Assembly: GCA_037189585.1 (NCBI GenBank)
Contig: JBBCJA010000020.1
Location: forward strand, 124,001-188,000
Length of the DNA stretch: 64,000 nt
Reading direction: 5' to 3'
Source: JAEXNA01 sp037189585
GTDB lineage: Bacteria > Vulcanimicrobiota > Xenobia > Xenobiales > JADMJV01
This document shows, piece by piece, positions 36,108 to 45,442 of this stretch. Under the pieces are notes generated by a model, which was not told where the DNA came from, searched no databases, and worked only from the letters and a program-made list of their open reading frames with translations. The position numbers and the translations under genes were made by a program. Positions within the stretch are counted from its first letter, which is position 1. The number at the start of each line of letters is the position of its first letter.

Positions 36108-36974
36108 TTAACCGGGAAGATTCAAGATGGGATGGCGGCCTGATTCCCAGGTGGAGCCCGGAGGGAAAACGTCGAGGATTTTGGCGCTACGGCTATCTTG
36201 GCCGGTTTCATTTTTGAGGAAGTCGGCGATGAATTTGCCTGCGGCCCGACGGGCGGCCTTTTCGGTGAAAGCGGGGACCCGAACCACGGCTTGTTCGTAC
36301 TTTTCCAGCCCGTTGAGTTGCACTCGCATACGGAAATCTCCCATTCCGAACAGGCGTTTGACCCGATTGATCGGTTTGAGCATCAATTGGTTGAGGTCGA
36401 TCTTGACGATCGGGTCGCGGCCCCCGCGCCGCATGATTCGAGCTCCTCGATCGGCCATCTGTTGCAGTTCCGAGCAGTAGGCCATACCGGGGAGCCCCTT
36501 CATCTGGCGCAGTAGCTCTTCGGCCTCACCAGGATTTTGGGTTCGCTCGAGGGCCGACAGGAAGAGTTCGGCGGCGCACTGCTGCAAAACGGGGCAGCTG
36601 TTGAATCCGGGAAGTTTGAAAAGGCGGGCCAGCGCTCGCCTTAAGACGGAATTGGTGGGATTTTTGGTCGCGGCGACCACCAGTCCTCGGCCGAACACAT
36701 GGCGCAAGGTCAAAGAAAGATAGAATGACGGTAGCGATTCCTGAAGGTGTGATAGGACGAGAGCTTCCTGGAAGTCGCCCGTGCTTTCCATCCGCCGCAG
36801 AATCGCCTTGGAGTGGGTGATCTGTAAACGCGGTTCCGAACTGTAGAGGGCCACTTCTCGCAAGGCTTCACAGAAAGCCTCGGCCTGAGTGCCTTCAAGG
36901 ATGGAGCTTCGATCGAGCAGTTCGTCAAGCTCAGTGTAAGTCAGTCGACAGAGGCTCTTCTTTGGGGCTGACAT
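36108..36974 (-). CDS. Helical protein of unknown function
   Basis: 288 residues from ATG 36974 (MSAPKKSLCRLTYTELDELLDR); the open frame begins 15 codons earlier without a better ribosome site. The first ~190 residues are alpha-helical with a repeat-like pattern (HSKAILRRMESTGDFQEALVL, LERTQNPGEAEELLRQMKG). The last ~90 form a strand-rich part with RVQLNGLEKYEQAVVRVPAF. There is no signal peptide, TM segment or catalytic motif. It lies 102 bp downstream of a TPR-like gene on the same strand and ends in a clear terminator. No family is recognised. Confidence 0.6.
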   Translation of the reverse strand: MSAPKKSLCRLTYTELDELLDRSSILEGTQAEAFCEALREVALYSSEPRLQITHSKAILRRMESTGDFQEALVLSHLQESLPSFYLSLTLRHVFGRGLVVAATKNPTNSVLRRALARLFKLPGFNSCPVLQQCAAELFLSALERTQNPGEAEELLRQMKGLPGMAYCSELQQMADRGARIMRRGGRDPIVKIDLNQLMLKPINRVKRLFGMGDFRMRVQLNGLEKYEQAVVRVPAFTEKAARRAAGKFIADFLKNETGQDSRSAKILDVFPPGSTWESGRHPILNLPG

Positions 36975-37076
36975 AGCTCTTAATCTCTCTTTCCTTCTAT
37001 AGGGCATCCCTCTCCCCACTTATCACTGTAGCGCGGTGATACGCTTCTTTCTGTGAGCTAGCGCACAGGAAAAAAT

Positions 37077-38201
37077 TCAAGCTTTGGATTTGAACTCTTC
37101 CCGGTCGTCGGGGGTGAGACGTTGCCGTAGGAGCCACAGGCGGTAGCTGGTCAGGCGGTCGAGCAATTTCTGTCGACGGCACAACTTCAAAAGCTCTCTT
37201 CCATAGTGGGCTAAAGCCAACGGAGCGCCGAGCCGGGCTTGCAGGAAACACATTTTCAGAAGAGCTCGCTCGGAGCTCGGAAAGACCTCCACCATCTCCA
37301 GCGCGGCGTGTTGGCACGAAACGATGTCGCCGCGTCGCTCGTAGATGTCCACCAGAGCGAAAAGGTCCTCAAGGGCTGCTTCGGGTTCTCTCAATTTTAG
37401 GAAAAGGCGCCAGCGCCTTTCCAACGTGATGGTGTCCTCGGGATCGAGAACCAGGCATCTCCTCAACATCTCCATCGCTTGCGGCCAGTCTCCCAGGTCT
37501 AGGAATTGCTGAGTCTGGGTCTGAAGTTTGCCGAGATCAGGATAGAGCAGCAGTCGAGCGGCCACACCGACCGCGTCTTCCTTTCGGCCCAGCGAGCCAT
37601 GAGAGCTTGGGGGGATCCCTGAAAATTCGTTAGCCGTTGAGGCGGGGGCTGGTAGGCACGAGACCTCGTCGAGCCATCGGTCGCGGATCAGCCCCGCCAG
37701 AGGCGAAACCTCCGCGGCCGAGGCCAGGGCCATGAAGGCGTCCGATGGCTGATTGGCGGCGCGATACAAGAGAGCTCGATAGATGGAGGCCGAGGCGCCG
37801 GCCCGGGAGCCGTCCGGGAAGGGGTAGCGCTCAAGCATGCCGACCGCCGCCAGGATAACGGGTTTAGCATGCCAGGAGCCATCGGGGAGAGAAAGGAGCG
37901 GTTCGCGCAGGCTGTCGCAGTACCGCTGCCAGCTACCGATGCCCGCTTCGACCTGGCCGGCCAGAATCGTGAGAATAAGGAGGCCGGCTCGACCGCCTGG
38001 ATGGTGGGCGCAGCTCCAAAAGAGCTGGTAGGCTTGTTCGGTTCGTCCTAAGGCCAGCACCAGCCAAGCCCGAGCTCGGCGACGCTCCGACTGTTGAGCG
38101 AAGTCGTCGGTCTCTGGAAGATCGTCGAGGTTGACGAGACCTTCCTCATAGGCTCCTTGAAGGAAGTACTGATCGAGCCAGACTAACGACGTGTTACTCA
38201 A
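37077..38201 (-). CDS. TPR-like helical repeat protein
   Basis: 374 residues from TTG 38201, which overlaps the mcsAB stop as TTGA; the longer frame to 38366 lies inside that gene and is rejected. The sequence is helical throughout, with TPR-type pairs (WLVLALGRTEQAYQLFWSCA, FLDLGDWPQAMEMLRRCLVL, LFALVDIYERRGDIVSCQHA). There is no signal or membrane segment. Coupled translation with the McsA-McsB fusion suggests a partner or adaptor in the same process, but that is inference. Confidence 0.7.
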   Translation of the reverse strand: MSNTSLVWLDQYFLQGAYEEGLVNLDDLPETDDFAQQSERRRARAWLVLALGRTEQAYQLFWSCAHHPGGRAGLLILTILAGQVEAGIGSWQRYCDSLREPLLSLPDGSWHAKPVILAAVGMLERYPFPDGSRAGASASIYRALLYRAANQPSDAFMALASAAEVSPLAGLIRDRWLDEVSCLPAPASTANEFSGIPPSSHGSLGRKEDAVGVAARLLLYPDLGKLQTQTQQFLDLGDWPQAMEMLRRCLVLDPEDTITLERRWRLFLKLREPEAALEDLFALVDIYERRGDIVSCQHAALEMVEVFPSSERALLKMCFLQARLGAPLALAHYGRELLKLCRRQKLLDRLTSYRLWLLRQRLTPDDREEFKSKA

Positions 38202-39499
38202 ATGTCGCCGCCCTCGGCCCAGACGGTCCGTAGCCAGGAGGCCCGAGTTCGCTCCGGTTCGTCTCGGGTTGCCGTGCCCCGCCAGGCCCGCAGGTGGGCC
38301 GGCTCGGTGGCCACGAGAAGGTGAGCGACTCGAGAGAGGTCGGGCCGCTCCGGGAGCAGTCGGCAAAGCTGGCCGAGCCGGACCAGGCTCAACAGGTCCA
38401 GGTATTCGTCACGCTCTAGAAGTCTGGCGTGGGATAGGACCCCCCAGGCTCTCCAGACGGCATCTTCTAAGCGCGTTTCTTGCTCGGACAAAGCCCGCTT
38501 TCGGGCCCGGCGCTCCCATTCCGCCAGGGAGCGGGCGGCGGCCTCCACGCCGGCGACGAGATCCAAGTTTTGATGACCCAGGGTGATCTGATTGGAAAGC
38601 TGTAAGAAAGGGCTGCCGAGTTCGCTTGATTCTCCCTGAGGACCGCGCAAGGTCAAGCCACCCGTTCCGGCGACCTTGCGCGCTACTTCAGGCAGTGCGC
38701 CTAACCAGGCCAGGGCTGGAAGATGGACCAGGACAGAGGCACGGAGACCGCTTCCCAGGTTCGAGGGGCAGGAGGTGAGATAGCCCAGGCGTGGGTGGCG
38801 TGCGAATCCGAGGGAGCGTTCCAGGGTGTCCGCGTGGAGTTCGAGCTGGGAAAGGTCACGGCTCAGGGAAAGACCTGAGTCGAGGGACTGCAAACGAAGA
38901 TGGTCCTCCTCGTTGAGCCAGGCCGAGAAGTGTCCTCGATGGGAGCTGGCCAGCGCGCACCCATGGTGAAATTGAGGCGAGCGGGAGAGCAGATGTCTTT
39001 CTCGGAGCTGCTCTTTGCAGTCTGGACTGAGCTCTTCTAGCGGTAGGACACCCCAATGGGGAAGAGCATTGGTAAGAGTGTCGAGTATGAGGTGGCGGGT
39101 CTCGAGCCGATGGCTCTTATCCCCGGCCTCGGGAAAGGGAATGCCGACCAGGTTTCGAGCCAGCCGCAGGCGACTCGATAAGATGACATCCGAGTCGGGG
39201 CCGGTCCCGGAAAGCCAGCGGAGCTGCTCAGGCGCTAGACTCTCCAGTTGAAACGGGTGGGAGGGAGAAGAGAGCGGCACCAGGCTAGGTGTCGATTGGG
39301 GCGGTGGATGGGAGGCTTTGCCATGAAGTCGTTCTATGCTCTGGCCTAGCAGGTCGCCAAAAGCCTCGTAGCAGGTCGCACAACCCACCCGAGAGGTTTT
39401 CCGTAGCTCGGCTAGAGTTCGGCCGCAACCGGAACAAAAGCGGCTCGAAGGCAGCTGAGGAGTGAGGTGGATCAAGTTGTTGCCGGGGCTGTCTGGCAT
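38198..39499 (-). CDS. mcsB: McsA zinc-finger / McsB protein-arginine kinase fusion
   Basis: 433 residues. Residues 20-62 match the second zinc site of McsA: FCSGCGRTLAELRKTSRVGC (Cys22, 25, 40) then ATCYEAF (Cys43) and the RLHGKASH tail. A Pro/Ser-rich linker (65-85) leads to a McsB kinase domain: ILSSRLRLARN (106-116), NEEDHLRL (196-203), YLTSCPSNLGSGLRASVLVH (240-259), and RGPQGESSELGS with acidic residues Glu290/Glu293. McsB phosphorylates arginines to mark proteins for ClpCP, and McsA activates it; in Bacillus they are separate proteins. The fusion, plus clpC on the same strand, supports an arginine-phosphorylation quality-control pathway here. Confidence 0.9.
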   Translation of the reverse strand: MPDSPGNNLIHLTPQLPSSRFCSGCGRTLAELRKTSRVGCATCYEAFGDLLGQSIERLHGKASHPPPQSTPSLVPLSSPSHPFQLESLAPEQLRWLSGTGPDSDVILSSRLRLARNLVGIPFPEAGDKSHRLETRHLILDTLTNALPHWGVLPLEELSPDCKEQLRERHLLSRSPQFHHGCALASSHRGHFSAWLNEEDHLRLQSLDSGLSLSRDLSQLELHADTLERSLGFARHPRLGYLTSCPSNLGSGLRASVLVHLPALAWLGALPEVARKVAGTGGLTLRGPQGESSELGSPFLQLSNQITLGHQNLDLVAGVEAAARSLAEWERRARKRALSEQETRLEDAVWRAWGVLSHARLLERDEYLDLLSLVRLGQLCRLLPERPDLSRVAHLLVATEPAHLRAWRGTATRDEPERTRASWLRTVWAEGGDI

Positions 39500-39584
39500 T
39501 CGAAAATCTTCTCCGCCTAGAAATTGTTCGGTGGCGAGTCAAAGATTTCCGTCTGAAGTCGTTTTTCGTTTTCGGATGCGACGA

Positions 39585-41057
39585 TTACTCCGACAGCCTC
39601 CTAGACCAGGAGAAGAGAAGATGGAGCACGGCAGCCAGGCCACAAGAGACGAAAATACTGAACATGTAGAGATCCACGAAGGGTTGGGGAGCGTTGGGGT
39701 AGACCCCGATAGAGTGAAGGAACCCGGGTATGCAGGGAGCCGCTCCGAGAAAGAATGCCGCGAGGGCGCTCGGCCGCCACTTGGGATAGCGTCCCCCTGG
39801 CCGGTAGAGGTCGATAAGTTCTAGTCGACCTCTCTGGACGAACCAGTACTCGACCAAGAGAATTCCCCCGATGGAGCCAAGGAGTGACCCGTAGCCGCCG
39901 AGCCAGGTGAAGATGTAGGTGTTGGATTCGGCCAGAAGTTTCCAAGGCATGACCAGAATCCCGAGAAGCCCCGTGATCATTCCTCCTGTCCGAAATGAGA
40001 TCCATTTGGGGGCCAGGTGAGCGAAGTCGTTGGCCGGAGAAACGACGTTGGCCGCCAGGTTGGTGGAGAGGGTGGCGATAGCGAAGGCGAACATGGAAGC
40101 GAAGATGATCAGAGGTCTGCCTTCCCCGATTCGGCCGGACAGTGTGATCGGATCCCAGATCGGCTCTCCGAAGATGACCACGGTCGCCGATGTCACGGCC
40201 ACTCCGATGAAGGCGAAGGCCGTCATGGTCGGGGGAAGTCCGATGGCCTGACCGAGCATCTGATCTTTTTGAGTGCGAGCGAATCTGGTGAAATCGGGGA
40301 TGTTGAGGGATAGGGTGGCCCAAAAGGCGACGTTGGCTGTCAATCCTGGAGCGAAAGCCTGCCAGAATTTCGCCCAGGTATCGAGTTTCGAGGGCTCGCT
40401 CAGCATCGGCCCAAACCCGTCGGCTTTCAGGTAGGCCCACAAAAGGAGACACCCTCCCACACCTAAGAGAAAGGGAGCGCTCCACTTCTCCAAAACTTTG
40501 ATGGAGTCGATGCCTCGCCACACGATCGCCATGTTGATCAGCCAGAAGAGGAAAAAGCAAACGAACTGCCCGGCGTGGGGATGAGAAGGGTTGGCTGGAG
40601 GCAGGTTCGCTCCGAGGGAGAGCATCAGGGTATAAAGAGCGTTCCCGCCGATCCAAGTCTGGATCCCGAACCAACCACAGGCGACGAGTCCTCTCATGAC
40701 GGCGGGAACATTGGCCCCGACCAGTCCAAAGGCGACTCTACAGTAGACGGGGAAGGGTATCCCGTATTTGGTACCCGCGTGGGCGTTAAGAACCATGGGG
40801 ATAAGGACCAGAAGGTTGGCCAGGAAAACCGTTCCGACAGCCTGCTTCCAATCCATTCCCGAGTCGATGAGCGAGGCGGCCAGCATATAGGTAGGCACGC
40901 AGACGCTCATACCGATCCAAAGCGCGGCGATATGCCATTTGTCCCAGGTTCGTTGCGCCAGCGTCGTGGGAGCGATGTCCTCATTGTAAAAGCGAGGGTC
41001 CGTGTTGTCGCCGAAATCCGGGCGATCGATCATACCCTCTTGCTCATCGCTACTCAT
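39585..41057 (-). CDS. NCS1-family nucleobase/allantoin/hydantoin cation symporter
   Basis: 490 residues from ATG 41057 with GGGGGAG 6 nt upstream; the longer frame to 41180 is rejected. About twelve TM segments. NCS1 features include the N-terminal FYNEDIAPTTLAQRTWDKWH, IDRPDFGDN just before it, and the LNIPDFTRFARTQKDQMLGQ loop typical of the uracil/allantoin branch. It is an inner-membrane importer of a nucleobase-like compound; the exact substrate cannot be told. It is divergent from the HTTM gene, with 121 bp between them, and no catabolic genes are adjacent. Confidence 0.92.
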   Translation of the reverse strand: MSSDEQEGMIDRPDFGDNTDPRFYNEDIAPTTLAQRTWDKWHIAALWIGMSVCVPTYMLAASLIDSGMDWKQAVGTVFLANLLVLIPMVLNAHAGTKYGIPFPVYCRVAFGLVGANVPAVMRGLVACGWFGIQTWIGGNALYTLMLSLGANLPPANPSHPHAGQFVCFFLFWLINMAIVWRGIDSIKVLEKWSAPFLLGVGGCLLLWAYLKADGFGPMLSEPSKLDTWAKFWQAFAPGLTANVAFWATLSLNIPDFTRFARTQKDQMLGQAIGLPPTMTAFAFIGVAVTSATVVIFGEPIWDPITLSGRIGEGRPLIIFASMFAFAIATLSTNLAANVVSPANDFAHLAPKWISFRTGGMITGLLGILVMPWKLLAESNTYIFTWLGGYGSLLGSIGGILLVEYWFVQRGRLELIDLYRPGGRYPKWRPSALAAFFLGAAPCIPGFLHSIGVYPNAPQPFVDLYMFSIFVSCGLAAVLHLLFSWSRRLSE

Positions 41058-41120
41058 AGCGCTCCCCCAGGTTGTTTCAGGTTGAAGCCTCGTCGGCCTC
41101 GTGCTTGTTGTTTGACGAAG

Positions 41121-41136
41121 AGGGCGGGCGCGCCCT
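41121..41136. promoter_or_regulatory. GC-rich perfect hairpin/palindrome in the NCS1-HTTM divergent region
   Basis: AGGGCG-GGCG-CGCCCT, between the two divergent starts and just after TTGACG (41112-41117). It could be an operator or leader hairpin; no direct evidence favours either. Confidence 0.3.
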
Positions 41137-41178
41137 GCTTGGAAATGTAGGCAAACGAACCTTTTGTCGCTACAAACC

Positions 41179-42777
41179 ATGAATCAAGACCCAGCCGCGC
41201 AAGAATCGACAACGACCGTTTCCAGGGTCTGGCCCGGCGATCACGTTCTGGACCTCGATTTGCGTTCTCTTGCGCTTCTGCGCGTACTGATGGGTGTGAT
41301 TCTTCTGCTCGACACCCTGGTCCGTGCCAGCGACATCGTCCCGTTCTACACCGATTTCGGCTCACTTTCTCGTTACACTCTTTTGGAGCTCGGGTGGAAT
41401 CAGAACTGGTTCTCAGTTTATATGGGCACCGGCCACCGCACTGGAGTAACGGCCTTGATGCTGCTCCAGGCGCTGCTTGCCGTGGGTCTCGTTTTGGGTT
41501 GGCGAACTCGCTGGATGACTTTCTGGAGCTGGCTGTTTTTGATCTCGCTCCACAATCGCAATCCCATGGTCCTCAACGGCGGCGACATCTATCTTCGGGT
41601 TGTTTTATTCTGGATGCTCTTTCTGCCCTGTGGACAGATCTGGTCCTGGGATGCCAAACGAGGTCGCTCGGATGTTCGCTGGTGGACCCCTTCGATTTCG
41701 CCCAACGGCTACTCGATACGCTCATTGGTCGGTCTGGGCTTGTTGGTGCAGATCGCGGCGGTCTACTGGTTCGCCGCGCTTCCCAAGACCGACCCCAGTT
41801 GGACCGCCGACTTCACCGCGACCAATCTGGCCTTGATGTTGGACCAGTTCCTCACGCCCTTCGGCTTGTGGTTTCGGCAGACGTTTTGGGATTGGCTGCC
41901 TCAGATGACCTACCTTGTCATCGGATGGGAATTCTACGGACCTTTTTTACTATTTTTCCCCTTTGACAGGGGGCAGGTGAGAAGCGCGGCTATCTCGGGT
42001 ATCGCCGCGATGCACATGGGATTTGGGTTATGCATGGAGCTCGGTTTTTTCGCCTGGATCGGCATCTGCATGCCTTTGAGTTTACTCCCCGCGTGGTTCT
42101 GGGAGCGACCAGCCCGAAAGATTACGAGTCGGCTCGACCGTGCTCTAGGGAGGGCGACGCCGGATAGCCGGCCTGTCAAGTCGCTGGGATGGCCTCTTCG
42201 AGAGGCGGTTTATGGAGGCCTGGTCCTCTATGTTTTTGCTTGGAATTGTACCAACGAGGGAGTCGTTTATGGTCCGCGCGTCCCAGCCTGGTCTCGGGGT
42301 CTTGCCCAAGTCTTTCGTATTGATCAACGTTGGAATATGTTCAGTCCGGGCCCGCTTCGAGAGGACGGATGGTTCGTGATCGAGGGGGTCCGGCGGGATG
42401 GAACCCCGGTCAATATGATGGACGGCACGGACAAAATCAGCTGGGAGAAGCCAGAATGGATCTCCAGAACCTATAAGAACGAGCGCTGGAGAAAATATAT
42501 GATGAACCTCTGGAGCGCGGATAATTCCCGCTATCGCTTACCCTTTGGCCAATACTTGACTCGTAAGTTCAACGGCGGCAAGCGTGGTAAGCGTGAGGTC
42601 ACGGAATTTAAGATTTACTACATGAAGGAATTGACCAATCTCGATGGTTCCGAAGAAAAACCGGAGAAGGTCATGATCTGGCAACATTGGTGCTTCGACA
42701 AGCCGAAGACGGTCACGATGCCCTCAATCCCGCCGGCCAAGACCAGCCCTGAATCGAAAACGAGCCGTATCCCTTAG
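41179..42777 (+). CDS. HTTM-domain polytopic membrane protein
   Basis: 532 residues from ATG 41179; an in-frame TTG lies five codons upstream. Residues ~25-350 carry several TM helices with the HTTM pattern: LRSLALLRVLMGVILLLDTL, FYTDFGSLSR, LHNRNPMVLNGGDIYLRVVL and RWNMFSPGP. HTTM domains are shared by vitamin-K gamma-carboxylase-like and related membrane proteins of largely unknown activity. The C-terminal ~150 residues are soluble, basic and Lys-rich. The two His/Arg-containing motifs typical of carboxylase-type members are only partly visible, so I do not claim carboxylase activity. Confidence 0.85.
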   Translation: MNQDPAAQESTTTVSRVWPGDHVLDLDLRSLALLRVLMGVILLLDTLVRASDIVPFYTDFGSLSRYTLLELGWNQNWFSVYMGTGHRTGVTALMLLQALLAVGLVLGWRTRWMTFWSWLFLISLHNRNPMVLNGGDIYLRVVLFWMLFLPCGQIWSWDAKRGRSDVRWWTPSISPNGYSIRSLVGLGLLVQIAAVYWFAALPKTDPSWTADFTATNLALMLDQFLTPFGLWFRQTFWDWLPQMTYLVIGWEFYGPFLLFFPFDRGQVRSAAISGIAAMHMGFGLCMELGFFAWIGICMPLSLLPAWFWERPARKITSRLDRALGRATPDSRPVKSLGWPLREAVYGGLVLYVFAWNCTNEGVVYGPRVPAWSRGLAQVFRIDQRWNMFSPGPLREDGWFVIEGVRRDGTPVNMMDGTDKISWEKPEWISRTYKNERWRKYMMNLWSADNSRYRLPFGQYLTRKFNGGKRGKREVTEFKIYYMKELTNLDGSEEKPEKVMIWQHWCFDKPKTVTMPSIPPAKTSPESKTSRIP

Positions 42778-42795
42778 CTTCCTATGCGGAGTACG

Positions 42796-43596
42796 TTAAG
42801 ACCCGGCAACGAAAGCTTCGTCGGGTGCGCCCCCCTCGGCCAGTTGCTGGGCGGCCTGCTCTTTGACCAGTTCCTCTGAAAACGGATCTTCGGCGACCAT
42901 CGCGGCTTCTTGCTTAGGATTCTGGATTGGGACAGGGCGAGAGCCCGCTTCCTCCACCGACTCGGCGAGGTCGAGCTCCATCCCCCCGACTTCCTCCTCG
43001 AACTCTTTGGACCCATCCTTGAATTTCGAGTGTTTGCGCCGCTTCTTCTCGTTGTCGGTCTTTTCGACAATCATGTTCTCGGAAGCTTTGCGCACGAATT
43101 CCGGCATATCGCGCAGGAGCTCTTCGGCGTGCTCTTTGGAGTCGAGATGCCCCAGGCGCTGCGCTTGCTGGCGCGTGATAGTGGTGTCCTGCTCTTTGGT
43201 CTCACCCCGGAGGACGAATTTTCCATCGCCGGTGGGGGTGAGGTCTCCAGCCTTATGCTGGCGACGTTCACCGCCGCCACGAATGTCGGCGCCTCCCTCT
43301 CGAGTCTGTTCTTTCTCTTTTGCCTTGGCCTGACCGGCGGCTTTGCCGGCGTTTTGGGCGCCACCTTGCTGCTGGGTTTTTTCCAGGTCGGACTTTTCAA
43401 GGGCTTTGCGAGCCGCCTCACTCAGATTCGACTCTTCCCGTACCCCTTTGTTGCTGTCCGTCTGTTGCTTGGAGACATTGGTATGACCCTGAGCGACGTT
43501 GGCCGAGGCGGCATTCTGGCCGGAGGTCCTGACCTGGTTTTGAACTTGCATCTGATAGTTCTGCTGGGAGATGTTGAAGTTATTGTTGATGGCCAT
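42796..43596 (-). CDS. Disordered, hydrophilic Gln/Asn-rich protein
   Basis: 266 residues from ATG 43596 (MAINNNFNISQQNYQMQV...); the open frame upstream has ordinary shadow composition. The first ~60 residues are Asn/Gln/Ser-rich with no hydrophobic core. The middle is Lys/Glu/Gly-rich with RGGGERR, and the end is acidic. There is no cysteine, signal peptide or TM segment. It resembles the polar N-termini of the other leaderless proteins in this window, but has no zipper or hydrophobic module. A weak ribosome site makes expression uncertain. No family is recognised. Confidence 0.5.
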   Translation of the reverse strand: MAINNNFNISQQNYQMQVQNQVRTSGQNAASANVAQGHTNVSKQQTDSNKGVREESNLSEAARKALEKSDLEKTQQQGGAQNAGKAAGQAKAKEKEQTREGGADIRGGGERRQHKAGDLTPTGDGKFVLRGETKEQDTTITRQQAQRLGHLDSKEHAEELLRDMPEFVRKASENMIVEKTDNEKKRRKHSKFKDGSKEFEEEVGGMELDLAESVEEAGSRPVPIQNPKQEAAMVAEDPFSEELVKEQAAQQLAEGGAPDEAFVAGS

Positions 43597-43680
43597 CTTG
43601 AGAAAAATTTGACAAAAGCCGCTGATGACCTTTGCCGCGGAAGGCGGAAGGCGGACCCGCGCGAACCTTTTGGCGCATAT

Positions 43681-44448
43681 ATGCCAAGAAAAGGTCAACC
43701 ACCCGTCATCATCGGCCATCGTGGCCACGCCGACGCCTTGGAGAACACCCTTATCTCCTTTCGCGAAGCTATCGCCCAAGGAGCTCAGATGTTGGAGCTC
43801 GACGTTCGCCTCTCCAAAGATTTGATTCCCATGGTCTGTCACGACGCCACCATCAAGAGAATTAGCGGGAAAAGAGGTTCCATCGCCGACCGAACAGCGA
43901 AGTACCTGCTCTCGCTCGACTTAGGTAAAGAGTTTCGCTTCGTGACATTAGAAGCAACGCTGCGGGATCTGGCACCGGTCGTTCCGATCAATATCGAGCT
44001 GAAATTTCAACGCCCCGACTATCGCCCGCTTGTCACGGCGGTTTGCGAGGTCATTCGAAAGCTCGATGTGGCTCCCAGAATTCTTGTCAGCTCTTTTTTT
44101 CATGCCTCTTTGGATGTTGTGAAGCGGAACATTCCCGAGCTTTCGGTGGCTCCTCTGTTTGGACGCTTGACGGGCCCCCCCCACGAGGACGACCTGGAGA
44201 TCGTCTTCGCCCACGCACCTCAGACCTACCCGGCTGAGATTTTCCCTTTTCGGGGACGATGCGCCGTGGTTTCCTGGAAAATGATCGATGCCGAACTGGC
44301 TGAGCGTTTCGAGCGAGGAGATGGAACGTTGCTCACCTACACGGTCGACGATCCCGTCGAGATGAAACGGCTGATCGACCTTGGTATCGATGGGATTATC
44401 ACCAATCGTCCGTCGGTCGCGAAGAAGGTTCTGTCGGAACTGTTTTAG
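43681..44448 (+). CDS. Glycerophosphodiester phosphodiesterase family protein
   Basis: 255 residues from ATG 43681; the longer frame to 42910 lies over the minus-strand gene and is rejected. GDPD features are IIGHRGHADALENTLISF (HRG and catalytic Glu), MLELDVRLSKD, PMVCHDATIKR (second catalytic His) and the C-terminal TYTVDDPVEMKRLIDLGIDG. The enzyme hydrolyses glycerophosphodiesters to glycerol-3-phosphate and an alcohol. There is no signal peptide, so it is a cytoplasmic UgpQ-like form. The start is 84 bp from the divergent start of the Gln/Asn-rich gene. Confidence 0.93.
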   Translation: MPRKGQPPVIIGHRGHADALENTLISFREAIAQGAQMLELDVRLSKDLIPMVCHDATIKRISGKRGSIADRTAKYLLSLDLGKEFRFVTLEATLRDLAPVVPINIELKFQRPDYRPLVTAVCEVIRKLDVAPRILVSSFFHASLDVVKRNIPELSVAPLFGRLTGPPHEDDLEIVFAHAPQTYPAEIFPFRGRCAVVSWKMIDAELAERFERGDGTLLTYTVDDPVEMKRLIDLGIDGIITNRPSVAKKVLSELF

Positions 44449-44467
44449 GCAGCTTTGAGAAGCGCTT

Positions 44468-45433
44468 TTAGGCCAGTGTCGTAATCGCCCTGATCGCTCC
44501 AAGTCCTGTGGCAACTTGAATCCAAAGGCCTTCCATGTTGTTAAGAAAAAAGATCTCTCCTTGGTCGGTGCCAGCGTAGAAGCCGCCGGTACCGAAGGTC
44601 AGCGTGGTGACCGCGCGGGAATCGAGCCTTGGCAATCCGACATTGGCAACGGCCCAGGTTTTACCAGCGTCTTTGGACAGGACCACCGTCCAGGGTCCTT
44701 TGGCTCCTTGGGCCACGGATAGTAGGACGATGTTGGGATTCTGCTCGGCCACCGCCATAGAATCCACCCTGGTGAAGGGAAGGCCCTGGTTTCTCTCTTG
44801 CCAGGATGCGCCCAGATCTTCGGAGACAAAGAAGCCAGTCGCCGTGGCCGCGTAAACCCGATTGGCGTGTTTGGCGGAAAAGGCGAGTTGGCGCACCGCC
44901 GGCGGTAGCCCCGTTCCTCGCGCCATCCAGGTTTTTCCGCCATCCTTGGAGGCGGCGACACCACCGTTTTCGATGGAGCAGAAAATCACTCCGTTGTGCT
45001 CGCTGTGACAGATGACCGAGGTCACCCTGGCCCGGTAAGGAGCTTCGGGATAGGTCCATCGATCGGCCGATGGTAGACTTTCCAGGGGAGCCATCGGGGT
45101 CCAGCTGGTGCCGTAATCGGCGCTCATGTAGACGGCCGGTGGGCTGGAGCCGGCGAAGAGGAGATGTTTGTGTTTGGGATGGCGCCCAAGGCTTGTGATG
45201 TGGGGGCGAGCGATGCCTTCGAGAGAGGCTTTCCACTCGGCTCCGTCAGGAGATAGCTGAACGAAAAAATCTTTGGTTCCAGCGGCTAACTTACCTTCGC
45301 CGGTCCTAGCCACGCAACCGCACTGCCTCCCCACCAGGCCGCGACTCGCTAACACGTAGTCGGTGGCTTCCTGGCCCGGTTTTAAAACGGAGACTCCGTT
45401 GTCTGTGGCAACGGCGAGAATCGCTTTTTTCAT
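44468..45433 (-). CDS. Asp-box (BNR-like) beta-propeller protein 1
   Basis: 321 residues with no signal peptide. Repeats of ~45 residues carry Asp-box turns: SADYGTSW, SKDGGKTW, SEDLGASW, SKDAGKTW, each followed by strand-rich sequence such as VYAATATGFFVS. This is a sialidase/YCF48-like propeller without visible sialidase catalytic residues, so a binding or structural role is more likely than hydrolysis. It is followed by, and homologous to, the gene at 45443 on the same strand (9-bp gap), consistent with a tandem duplication. Confidence 0.8.
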   Translation of the reverse strand: MKKAILAVATDNGVSVLKPGQEATDYVLASRGLVGRQCGCVARTGEGKLAAGTKDFFVQLSPDGAEWKASLEGIARPHITSLGRHPKHKHLLFAGSSPPAVYMSADYGTSWTPMAPLESLPSADRWTYPEAPYRARVTSVICHSEHNGVIFCSIENGGVAASKDGGKTWMARGTGLPPAVRQLAFSAKHANRVYAATATGFFVSEDLGASWQERNQGLPFTRVDSMAVAEQNPNIVLLSVAQGAKGPWTVVLSKDAGKTWAVANVGLPRLDSRAVTTLTFGTGGFYAGTDQGEIFFLNNMEGLWIQVATGLGAIRAITTLA

Positions 45434-45442
45434 CTGGCGTCC

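Noticed and set aside
39601..40674. 357-codon minus frame inside the NCS1 gene
   Set aside because: Same-strand, wrong-frame shadow with Arg/Ser-rich nonsense composition; the overlapping 490-residue frame is a clear transporter.
42910..43680. N-terminal extension of the GDPD frame to 42910
   Set aside because: It lies across the minus-strand Gln/Asn-rich gene; the GDPD domain begins directly after ATG 43681.
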